64,000 bases of DNA from Podarcis raffonei (lineage: Eukaryota; Chordata; Lepidosauria; Squamata; Lacertidae), in the NCBI RefSeq assembly GCF_027172205.1, contig NC_070614.1, positions 45,179,501-45,243,500 of the forward strand, written 5' to 3'. The notes below the pieces were generated by a model. The model searched no databases. It saw only the letters and a program-made list of their open reading frames with translations, and had not been told where the DNA came from. This document shows, piece after piece, positions 56,001 to 64,000 of the stretch; the first letter of the stretch is position 1, and every line of letters starts with the position of its first letter. The translations under genes and the position numbers were made by a program.

Positions 56001-58634
56001 TGGATACGGGGACAGAGAAATCCATTTGGATGTTAGAGTTGAAGCCTGTTGGCCGAGCTATGTGAGCAAATTCCCCACAGGATCACACAGCCTGGAGGAC
56101 TGACCATGCTAACAATTTCCCCCAAGGCAAACTTGCTCTGCACAGCAGATGATCTGAAGAAAGCAGGCTCAGACAGTGTTTCCTGAACTCAGGTCTCCAG
56201 CTGTTTTTGGACTACAACTCCCATCATCCCTAGCTAGCAGGACCAGTGTTCAGGGATGATAGGAATTGTAGTCCAAAAACAGCCAGAGACCTGAGTTTGG
56301 GAAACCCTGCTTTAAAGCATCATGCAGGGCTCTTTGGAAGCCCTGTGGAGTGCTTTGAAGTCCCAATTTTGGGGGACTTTGAGGCATCCAATCAACTGAC
56401 CCCATTGTGACACCAGGTGATTGTGAGGTCCCTCCCACCTGTCAAATTTGGCTCACGTCTTTGACGAATGCTTCATGATGTGATGCAGTGCCAATAACAA
56501 GGGCAATCTCTGTCTCTTACAGATCTCCCTATTTTCACCACCACCACCTTAAGGTGGGGAACCCCCCGGATCTTGCCATCCCTGGTGAGATTCCCTCATC
56601 TGTACAGAGATGAAGCTGTTGAGATGGGCTTGGATGGGCGTGTGATTGACGCAGCCACCATCCTGACGAATGGATACAGCTTCCTGGCAGACACCAAATT
56701 CTTCAGCATCACAGTGCCCATTGGGGCCCCAGGAGGTCTCATGGAGGTCTGTATCTGCTGTTTTGGAAAGGGCTATAGCTCAGTGTTAGAGCATCTGAAG
56801 GTCGCAGGTTCAATCCCTGGCATCTCCCCTTTTGCAGAAGAAATAACTTTTTCAGAAATTGGAGAATTTGTTATTATTTTTGGCGCAGCTGTAGCTAATA
56901 TTCCTCCAAAGAAGAAAATCTGGCTGCCCTCCAAGGAAGACTTCTTTTTGCTCTTACGCCATTCCTTAAACTTTCGCTCACCGTTAAAATGTTTATCCTA
57001 ATGTCTGGCAGCAATCTGTCCCTGCAGTATTTTGCAAGTCTATCTGCAGATGGTGAATGGGGAGGTTAATAGACTCCGGGGGTGGGGGGATTAATGCTAG
57101 GGTTGCTTCTAAAGGGGCATCTTATACAGAGCTGATAACAGGCACCATCTAGCCTAGTATTGTTCCCACTGACTGGCAGCAGCAGCATTTTCTCTAGCGT
57201 TTCAAGCAGGAATCATTTTTGACATTCCTCCTCCCACTTTTTGCTTCCAGAGCGATGTGATTGACAACCACTACGGCACCACCTACAGCATAAAGCTGCT
57301 GTTGGACCGCAGGTGGCAGGGAGACGAGAGTGACCGGACACGCCACCGCAGCTTCAAGGCCATCCACACACCGTTTGCTCCTCATGCACCTGTGCTGACT
57401 GACAGTAAGCTCAGGCCTTGTTCTTCCTTCCTCTCGGAGCTTGAAATACGCCCCTGTCTAGGCAAGGGAAATCGCATTCGCATCTGAAATCCAATTTGCG
57501 TCCTAGCAAACTGAATGTTGCCTTAGCCATCCATCTCGCCCTTCTTTGCTTCCTGATCCTCTGCTTGTCCACTTTTTAGTGTGTCTTTTTTATTTTATTT
57601 TTTAAAAAGCACCACATGAAATGAATGCACCCATCCATACACAATGCAGTTTTAGAAGTCCCCTACAGATGTCCTTTTTATTGTGCATTCATAATGATCC
57701 ACACTCATGACAGCGCCAGGGCAGCTATACAGTGGTACCTCGGGTTACATATGCTTCAGGTTACATACGCTTCAGGTTACATACGCTTCAGGTTACACAC
57801 TCCGCTAACCCAGAAATAGTGCTTCAGGTTAAGAACTTTTCTTCAGGATGAGAACAGAAATCAGGCTCCGGCGGTGCGGTGGCAGCAGGAGGCCCCATTA
57901 GCTAAAGTGGTGCTTCAGGTTAAGAACAGTTTCAGGTTAAGAATGGACCTTCGGAACGAATTAAGTATTTAACCGGAGGTACCACTATGCTCGAGTCCAT
58001 GTTGTTCGCACCTGCAAAAGCCTGAGGGCAGACATATTTTATAAGCCATGCTACGAAGCCCTGTGGGGTTGGAGTCAATGTTAGCCCTACTCAGAGTAGG
58101 CCCATTGAAATGAATGGCTGTGGCTCAAATAGGTCCATTAATTCCAGTAGGGCAACAAACACTAGCTTAGGTGGATACAACCCTATTGGTGGGGTAGGAG
58201 AGCTGAAAATAATGCCAGTATATTTCACAAGTAGCACACCACCTGACATATATTTTGATCTAGGAGGCTTAGTTTGGTCAGAATCGAGTAGTATACATTT
58301 CCAGAGTTAACACTAAGTACTTCTGGTAAATGAGCCCCCATAGCTGCTAGAGGGCTGTGAAAATTTGTGTACCAGGCTTTTTAGACTCTTGTACAGTGGT
58401 ACCCCTGGTTACAAACTTAATTCTTTCCGGAGGTCTGTTCTTAACCTGAGGTACCACTTTAGCTAATGGGGCCTCCCATTGCCACCATGCGATTTCTGTT
58501 CTCATCCTGAGGTAAAGTTCTTAACCTGAGGTACTACTTCTGGGTTAGCGGAGTCTGTAACCCAAGGTGTTTGTAACCTGAGGTACCACTGTACTATCTG
58601 AAACCAAAGGGGTGCATTGGTTGCCATATGCTTT

Positions 58635-58690
<56 letters not shown>

Positions 58691-61600
58691 TTACAGCTCT
58701 CCTCCCCCACAATGAGTACACAGGGGGGAACACTGAACATTGTGGTACAAAGAATGGGCCTTGGCAAGGTTTCTAGAATATTCCCAGCCAACATGGCGCC
58801 CACCCTGACTTCAGCTCCTATTGGCTCTGAGGACTGGCCATGCTGATGGGAGTAAAACACATCTGAAGGAACCATGTTGGCTACCGTTGGTCATAGGCCC
58901 TTGCAAACTTTCATTTTCTTAGGGGAAGTGGAGCTGTGGGGGACAATTTTGCCCAGTGTTGAAAACTGAGATATGAAAGCTAGGAGCTAAATGGCACCTT
59001 AAAGCTAGGTTATAGGCGCAACAATGGAATGTCTAGGCACACTTTTTTTATATAACAAGAATACAAAGCTGAAAATGAATGAACTGCAGCTAAAATATTG
59101 CGTTCATTTTTCACACGGTATAGTCCTTCCCCTGCCCACTCCCCTAATATTCTTAAGGAGGTCTCTTCTCCGGTTTTCAGAAAGTAGCTGGAAGTGAGGA
59201 GGCAGGAAAAGCTCCCCCTTTCCTTCCACTCTGCAGTTTTAATCTGAAATCTTGGGCGCAGCACTGCGCCTAGAGCTCCGAAACTGCTTGCGCTAATGAG
59301 ATTCCCTGTCACAAAATGCGCCGGACAATGGGAGCTTCGAACGCTGCTTTTGTCTCCGCCTCAGCTGATGCCATCTACTACCCAATGCGCCATCTCTTTT
59401 CCAGACACAGTCGCTGAGAGAGGTTACTTCGACATCAGCCTAGGCAACTTCCTTCCAGACTTGGAGCTGGTCACCATCGCGGTTGGCGGCAAGCCCTTAA
59501 CGCCCGCTGAGCTCAAAGGGCGTGGTTTCGGCCTGGGCGAAGCCCCCAACCCCAACAACACGAGGGTCTTCATCCTGCAGGTCCCTTTCACTGACCCCCT
59601 GGTGGAGCAGGAGGTAGGGGCCTAACTTGTGGTCAGCTTTGAAGGATTGTTTCTGTTGCACAGGCAGCCGGGGTGTGTGTGTGTGCAGAGTATAGTTTTC
59701 AGAGGCCATGACAAGAGACTAGTCCTCATTGCTGCAAAGTAGAGCTTGAGCAGGGAAATTACAGTCTTGTGAAAGAGAAAGACTAGAATGTGTGTGTTTG
59801 CTGAGCTTTTGAGGCAAGGTGTAGAAGTTCTTCCATTCAGGGAAGGTAGTCAAGGATCTGTTTGCATTTACTCTGGGCTCTTGTCCTTTAGCATTTTCCT
59901 TCTGAGCAATCTTGATGAAAGTAAACTTTGCCTTGGTACAGCAGTTTAGTTTCTACTACCCCCACTTGTCCTCTATCCAGGAAAGCAGAATTTAAGTACG
60001 GGATATTCCAGCCAGACAAAAGCACTTGGGGTATAAGGCCTGTGTAGGATGTGGCATGGATTGCTGAGGGCCACGTTCGGCCCCTGGGGACCTGAGGTTC
60101 CCACCCCTTTTCTATAATAGCTTACATTTCTTCTCCATCACACAAACCAACAAGAGACCTTCCCAATTGTAATTTGGCTATCCATAACCATAGCAGGTAA
60201 AACACTATTTTTAAAAAAAGTTAAACCAACTATATTATTTACAAGTTGGCTTGTGGGCCAAAGACCGGTTTAAACAAACATGTATTTGCCTGGTAGCAGA
60301 AGACATGGGGAAAGGCCTTAAGTCAGTAGCAGAGTAACTGTTTTTCATGCAGAAGGTCCCTGGTTCGAATCCTGGCATCTCCAGGTAGGGCCGTCCCTGA
60401 AACCCTTGAGAGCTACTGTGTAGACAGTATTGAGCTGGATGGAACCATGGTATGACTCAGTATAAGGTGACTTCCTATGACTGAGCTGGCAAAACCTCTC
60501 CATGGCAAGGAGTTTCAGAACCTGAGAATAGCCACTGAGAGGGTCCTCTAGGTAAAGGTAAAGGGACCCATGACCATTAGGTCCAGTCGTGACCGACTCT
60601 GGGATTGCGGCGCTCATCTCGCTTTATTGTCCAAGGGAGCTGGCGTACAGCTTCCGGGTCATGTGGCTAGCATGACTAAGCCGCTTCTGGCGAACCAGAG
60701 CAGTGCATGGAAACGCCGTTTACCTTCCCGCCGGAGTGGTACCTATTTATCTACTTGCACTTTGACGTCCTTTCGAACTGCTAGGTGGGCAGGAGCAGGC
60801 AACGGGAGCTCACACCGTCGCGGGGATTCGAACTGCCGACCTTCTGATCGGCAAGTCCTAGGCTCTGTGGTTTAACCCACAGCGCCACCCGCATCCCGTC
60901 CTCTCTTGAGTTCCTGCCAAATGAGCCTCAGATGTTGGTGGGGGAGGCAATATTATTATTTATTAAAAAGACGGCCTTCTCCCAAGCAGCTTAAACCCAG
61001 GCAGGCTCCTATGGGAGAACACGGTCTTTCGAAAAACCTGTTCTCAAATTGTGTTTGTAGAGCTCACAACCCACACTCTGAATCGTGCCTGGGAACTGGT
61101 CAGTAGTCGGTGAGGCTACTGTAGCAAGCAAGTCATACAGTTGTACCTCGGCTCCCGAACACCTTGGGAGTCGAACATTCTGCCTCCCAAACAATCGAAA
61201 ACCGGAAGTGATTGTTCCAGTTTTTGAACGTTCTTTTGGAAGCTGAATGTCCGACAGGGCTTCCAATTGGCTGCAAGAACTTCCTGCGCTTTGGAAGTCG
61301 AACGGAATCTGTTCGACTTCCGAGGTACGACTGTGCTCCCTATAATACCAGTCCCGGTCAATATTTTGGCTGCATTGTTCTGCGCCACCTGAAGTTTCAG
61401 AACGCCTTTCAAAGGTGGCCCCTGTGATGTAGAGTGCATCACAGTTTAAAAAAATAGTGTCATGCTGATAACAAGCTGGCTGGAGAGAATGATGGGAGAT
61501 TCGAATTCATAACCTTTGGGGTGGGGGGGCTTCCAGCTTTCATTGTGCCGTGAACGGGCCCTTCTCTTCTCCAGTACCTGTATGACAACATCAGAAGATA

Positions 61601-63195
61601 CACCCTGCGGCTAGAATACACCTTCAACCTGAACCCAAAGGGCAAGCCTTTCACCTACCTTGGGGTAATTGAATGTGACGTAACTGATGTTGGTGAGTCT
61701 GCTGGAGCAGAGGGAGGGGCTTTGAAGTATCTGTCTTTCAAAGCAGTTTAAAATATATACATGGGAAGGAATGCAGTGTTGCTCAGTCAATCCAGTACAG
61801 TGGTACCTCGGGTTAAGTACTTGATTCGTTCCAGAGGTCCGTACTTAACCTGAAACTGTTCTTTATCTGAAGCAGCGCTTTAGCTAATGGGGCCTCCTGC
61901 TGCTGCCGCGCCGCCAGAGCACGATTTCTGTTCTCATCCTGAAGCAAAGTTCTTAACCTGAAGCACTATTTCTGGGTTAGCGGAGTCTGTAACCTGAAGC
62001 GTATGTAACCCGAGGTACCACTGTACAATTGCCTATCAAGTGTAAATTACATCTGTACAGATATTCTTAGAAATAAGCAATGGTTTGGAAAGATTTGGCC
62101 TGCGTATGCACCATATGTCTGAAGCACATTTCAAGCATGTGGTTTCCTCCCAAAAAGTCTTTGGAACTGTAGCTCACCCTCTCCCAGAGCTACATTTCCC
62201 AGCACCCTTAATGAACTACAGTTCCCAGGATTCTATCAGGGAGCCTTTAAATGTATAGTGACAGCCTTGTTCTCTCATATGAAACCCTTTTGCTTTTAAG
62301 TTTGTGCTTATCATCTGTATGTTTTAAGTCCTTGAATTAAGAATGGGGGCCTCTGGCCTCCTCACCTTACAGAACTGCTCTTAAGTTATTTCATGCAGGT
62401 GTGCCCAAAAAATGCACAACGTAATTGCAAGCATTATAATAGATTAGGGAAACCCAACATGGTGCTCTCTAGATTTTGGACACTCTTTGGCCAGCATGAA
62501 CTATGATCAGGAACCACAGGAGCTGGCATTGACAGCGTCCTGAGGGTGTCCACGTTGCCTATCACTGAAAGAGACCACAAAGATTCCTAATGAAGTGTAT
62601 TCAATTAAGTCTGGAATCTCTGTGGAGAAGATGGCCTCTCTCGCAAGTAAATCTCAGTTGTTGCAAAACTGTGTGTTTTGAGAGAGGCTGTGCCTTGTAA
62701 CATCTTCTGTATACGCAGCAAGATATATTTGGTGATGCCCTCTTCCTCACCTACCATTCTTCAGTTCTTCCGACCTTTGAAGGCTTCTGTGAGACGGGGA
62801 GGATTGGACTGGTAATGACCCACGGAAACTTGGATCGCTACTGGGTCCCGTACGTGGGGAATTTGCAGCTGACAAATGAATTGGCCGCATCGCAGAACTA
62901 CACTGTGCAGGATGACGGCAGCTACTACTACCTCTCAGTGCCCTTTTTGGCACCTGGCTTGGTGTATGAGGTAGGTCTGAGTTGGGGAACGCTCCTGCCA
63001 CCACTTTTGGCCTTGAGTTGACGCGGGAGCTGACCCGATCGTATATGTGTGACGTGAGTTTGTTTGTGTTGCCGCAGGATATCTCCCTCCAAGGACTAAC
63101 TGCCCGGCTCGACTTCACCTTGAGGGACAACAAGACGTCGGCGACACTGATAGCATTCCCTGTTGGCTGTATTTTCCCCACTGGAAAACTGCTTG
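44277..63195 (+). CDS. ZPAX: Zona pellucida egg-coat protein, ZPAX-like, 5' part
   Basis: Secreted oocyte glycoprotein of the egg envelope; ZPAX is known from frogs, fish and birds and was lost in therian mammals. Exons: 44277-44299, 47133-47191, 48872-48985, 50590-50717, 52077-52220, 53102-53176, 53864-54034, 55389-55485, 56523-56746, 57251-57404, 59405-59613, 61575-61692, 62765-62970, 63078-63195; all phases agree. The first two exons encode a signal peptide, MSSPSFAGLALLCMCLSQAV. Next come ZP-N-like units with paired cysteines (VRTECRGRYFW, ASQCGFTSGTDLYGNPE, EIVCEENYMEVSV). Sites NLT, NTT, NGS and NYT could be N-glycosylated. The seen part is about 613 residues; the C-terminal ZP module, furin site and membrane anchor lie beyond the window. 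ZP2 is the main alternative, but spacing and the IRRYTLRLEY / LPTFEGFC regions fit ZPAX. The ZP family is near certain, the subfamily moderate. Confidence 0.82.
44595..44806 (+). mobile_element. tRNA-derived SINE (tRNA-Val-like head)
   Basis: 'gctatagtatagtggctatc' resembles a tRNA-Val A-box; the B-box is decayed; the body ends 'gagctggatggaccaaggtt'. In ZPAX intron 1, just before a Sauria SINE. Confidence 0.5.
44817..45173 (+). mobile_element. Sauria SINE, full length
   Basis: Complete copy with a CCTTTACCTTTAC tail and the exact target duplication AATGCAGCTT (44807-44816, 45174-45183). In ZPAX intron 1. Confidence 0.95.
45382..45465 (-). mobile_element. Short CR1 3' end
   Basis: TCATAGAATCTTACAACTGT and 'catctagttcaaccctctgc' mark a CR1 terminus. 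Confidence 0.65.
46802..46912. mobile_element. hAT MITE, same family
   Basis: 'ggactacaactcccatcagc' and 'gctgatggaacttgtagtcc' halves; in ZPAX intron 1. Confidence 0.6.
47318..47452. mobile_element. Foldback hAT MITE, about 135 bases
   Basis: CAGTGTTTCTCAAACTTGGG to its complement GAGAAACACG, centre 'tagctagcagaaccagtgg'. In the ZPAX intron after exon 2. Confidence 0.78.
47552..48575 (-). mobile_element. Probable solo LTR, about 1 kb, fossil
   Basis: Minus strand, TG...CA ends, AATAAA in reverse near 47628, target repeat TTAG on both sides (CATTAG if extended). Different family from the 20.9 kb LTR. In the ZPAX intron before the exon at 48872. Confidence 0.55.
49055..49132. mobile_element. 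hAT MITE fragment, same family
   Basis: 'gggactacaactcccatcag' / 'gctgggagttgtagtccaaa', a short hairpin. Confidence 0.6.
49569..49921 (-). mobile_element. Sauria SINE
   Basis: Minus-strand copy with exact target duplication GAGTGTTTATT (49558-49568, 49922-49932). A short insertion near 49635 distinguishes it from the other copies. In ZPAX intron 3. Confidence 0.93.
49989..50040 (+). repeat. (GT)n microsatellite
   Basis: About 25 units, in a ZPAX intron. Confidence 0.95.
50202..50431 (+). mobile_element. Tigger-like MITE
   Basis: Main subfamily, intact ends, TA duplication. About 160 bases upstream of a ZPAX exon. Confidence 0.88.
52588..52738 (+). mobile_element. SINE with tRNA-Ile-like head and CR1-like tail
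   Basis: The head (TAGCTCGGTTGGTTAGCGTG, GCTAATAATGCTAAGG, GGTTCGATCC) follows tRNA-Ile; the 3' end (TTTCCAACTCTACAGTTCTA) follows the CR1 terminus. This chimera suggests mobilisation by CR1. Confidence 0.75.
53585..53672. mobile_element. hAT MITE fragment, same family
   Basis: 'ggactataagtcccatcatc' / 'cctcatgggagttgtggctg'. Confidence 0.5.
54091..54450 (-). mobile_element. L2-type LINE 3' end
   Basis: Minus-strand L2 terminus: (AAT)n tail, 'ttataccccgtccatctggc', then coding remnant. In ZPAX intron after the exon ending 54034. Confidence 0.85.
55034..55176. mobile_element. hAT MITE, same family
   Basis: GGGGTGTGGAACCTGTGGCC / GCTGCAGATTCCCCAGC ends with 'actacaactccactcatccc' and its complement inside. 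Confidence 0.7.
56174..56310. mobile_element. Foldback hAT MITE, about 135 bases
   Basis: Same family as 47318-47452 with the same centre; ends CAGTGTTTCCTGAACT / AGTTTGGGAAACCCTG. Confidence 0.78.
56756..56828 (+). mobile_element. tRNA-derived SINE head
   Basis: 'ggctatagctcagtgttaga' and GGTTCAATCCC; shorter than a tRNA and directly follows a ZPAX exon (ends 56746). Confidence 0.6.
57728..57989 (-). mobile_element. Tigger-like MITE
   Basis: Reverse orientation; three tandem 'acatacgcttcaggtt' units near the start; the far end is slightly decayed (CACTATG). Confidence 0.85.
58392..58593 (+). mobile_element. Tigger-like MITE
   Basis: Main subfamily, somewhat shortened inside, TA at both ends. 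Confidence 0.85.
58632..58692 (+). repeat. (CTTT)n microsatellite
   Basis: About 15 tetranucleotide units, in a ZPAX intron. Confidence 0.95.
58962..59348 (-). repeat. Unclassified interspersed repeat, copy B
   Basis: Reverse-oriented, uninterrupted partner of 33798-34516. It ends about 55 bases before the ZPAX exon at 59405. Confidence 0.7.
60310..60482 (+). mobile_element. tRNA-derived SINE
   Basis: GGTTCGAATCC B-box, 'ggcatctccaggtagg', 'tgtgtagacagtattgagct', 'gactcagtataaggtgactt'. Same family as 40985. Confidence 0.7.
60550..60897 (-). mobile_element. Sauria SINE
   Basis: Minus-strand copy, near consensus, tail GGTAAAGGTAAAGGG, target duplication GTCCTCT (60543-60549, 60898-60904). 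In a ZPAX intron. Confidence 0.93.
61136..61336 (+). mobile_element. Tigger-like MITE, GTTCGACTTCCG subfamily
   Basis: TACAGTTGTACCTCGG / TTCCGAGGTACGACTG; same subfamily as 8707-8951. Confidence 0.8.
61796..62025 (+). mobile_element. Tigger-like MITE
   Basis: Main subfamily, intact inverted ends and TA duplication. Confidence 0.88.
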
Positions 63196-63404
63196 GTAAG
63201 GAATTGGGCATGGCGGTTCTGTTTTGTGTGGAGTAAGACTTGTTTGGCAACCTATTTCAACCCAAGGCCCACATTCCCTGATGGGAGTGGGGTGGGCTTG
63301 TAGCAGGCAGGGCCAGGGGCAAAAGTGGAGAGATTTTGGAGACGGGCCTAGAGTATCTGCTCTGTATGCAGCAGGGGCAGGGAGCAGGGTTCTGCCCCTC
63401 ATAA

Positions 63405-63742
63405 GGTAAAGGGACCCCTGACCATTAGGTCCAGTCATGACCGACTCTGGGGTTGCGGCGCTCATCTCGCTTTACTGGCCGAGGGAGCCGGCATACAGCT
63501 TCCGGGTCATGTGGCCAACATGACTAAGCCGCTTCTGGCGAAACCAGAGCAGTGCACGGAAAAGCTGTTTACCTTCCCACTGGAGCAGTACCTATTTATC
63601 TACTTGCACTTTGACATGCTTTCTAACTGCTAGGTTGGCAGGAGTAGGGACTGAGCAACGGGAGCTCACCCCGTCACGGGGATTCGAACTGATCAGCAAG
63701 TCCTAGGCTCTGTAGTTTAACCCACAGCGCCACCCGCTTCCC
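63405..63742 (-). mobile_element. Sauria SINE
   Basis: Minus-strand copy with exact 14-base target duplication TCTGCCCCTCATAA (63391-63404, 63743-63756); a few bases are missing from the head region. Confidence 0.93.
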
Positions 63743-64000
63743 TCTGCCCCTCATAATGTTCCCCAAAAAAGCTCAACAACTTTGGCTGACCCCTCTCTAA
63801 CAAAAATTCTACCATGCCTGGTAAAATGGTGCCGTGTGTGTGGCCAGTCCTCATGCCACCTTCCCAAAGCCAGGTAAAGGTGGTGTCGGGCTTTGGGAAG
63901 GAGGCATAAGGCTCTGGCAGGGTCCTAGAGCCCTTCTTCCTCTATCCCAAAGCTGGGCAAGTGCTAACTACGCTTTGGGAAGGAGACAGGAGGACTCTAA

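Noticed and set aside
56756-56828. A tRNA gene right after a ZPAX exon
   Set aside because: The A- and B-box are present but there is no anticodon arm and the acceptor ends do not pair; it is a SINE head.

Overview
The window reads as vertebrate nuclear DNA from a lizard (Squamata). Genes are split by GT-AG introns, and six copies of the tRNA-derived Sauria SINE sit beside a truncated BovB (RTE) LINE, its presumed partner. CR1 and L2 LINE ends and hundreds of bases of hAT- and Tigger-like MITEs are interleaved. No assignment below Squamata is possible by eye; a lacertid-like lizard is only a guess.

Layout. (1) 1555-10996, + strand: the 3' half of a vigilin (KH-domain RNA-binding protein) gene, 11 coding exons holding the last six KH domains, then a 3'UTR with CT and GT microsatellites to about 12.7 kb. 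It is clearly more diverged from mammalian HDLBP than I would expect of the orthologue, so I call it a vigilin/HDLBP paralogue. (2) 12.7-17.5 kb: intergenic, with a CR1 end and a tRNA-Ile(AAT) gene. (3) 17.6-27.4 kb, + strand: CpG-rich promoter and all five coding exons of the mitochondrial carrier SLC25A35. (4) 29247-40481, - strand: RANGRF (MOG1), five coding exons spread over 11 kb, with a probable 5'UTR exon and CpG-rich promoter near 42.3-42.6 kb. Introns 2 and 3 hold a same-strand tRNA cluster: one tRNA-Lys(TTT) and six tRNA-Ala units alternating CGC and TGC, one of them decayed. (5) 44277 to past the window end, + strand: an egg-coat zona pellucida gene, best match ZPAX, 14 coding exons visible, with a TATA box and E-box just upstream of a 23-nt first coding exon.

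SLC25A35 next to RANGRF, with tRNA genes close by, matches the arrangement I know from human 17p13.1. The genes do not form a functional unit: RNA binding, mitochondrial transport, Ran/nuclear import and sodium-channel trafficking, tRNA supply and egg coat are independent jobs.

The strongest leads are the vigilin paralogue, the alternating tRNA-Ala array inside RANGRF, a one-base reading-frame break in RANGRF exon 3, a SINE with a tRNA-Ile-like head and CR1-like tail, and several datable nested transposon insertions. Exon borders were placed by eye from splice sites, phase and remembered protein sequences; no search was run.
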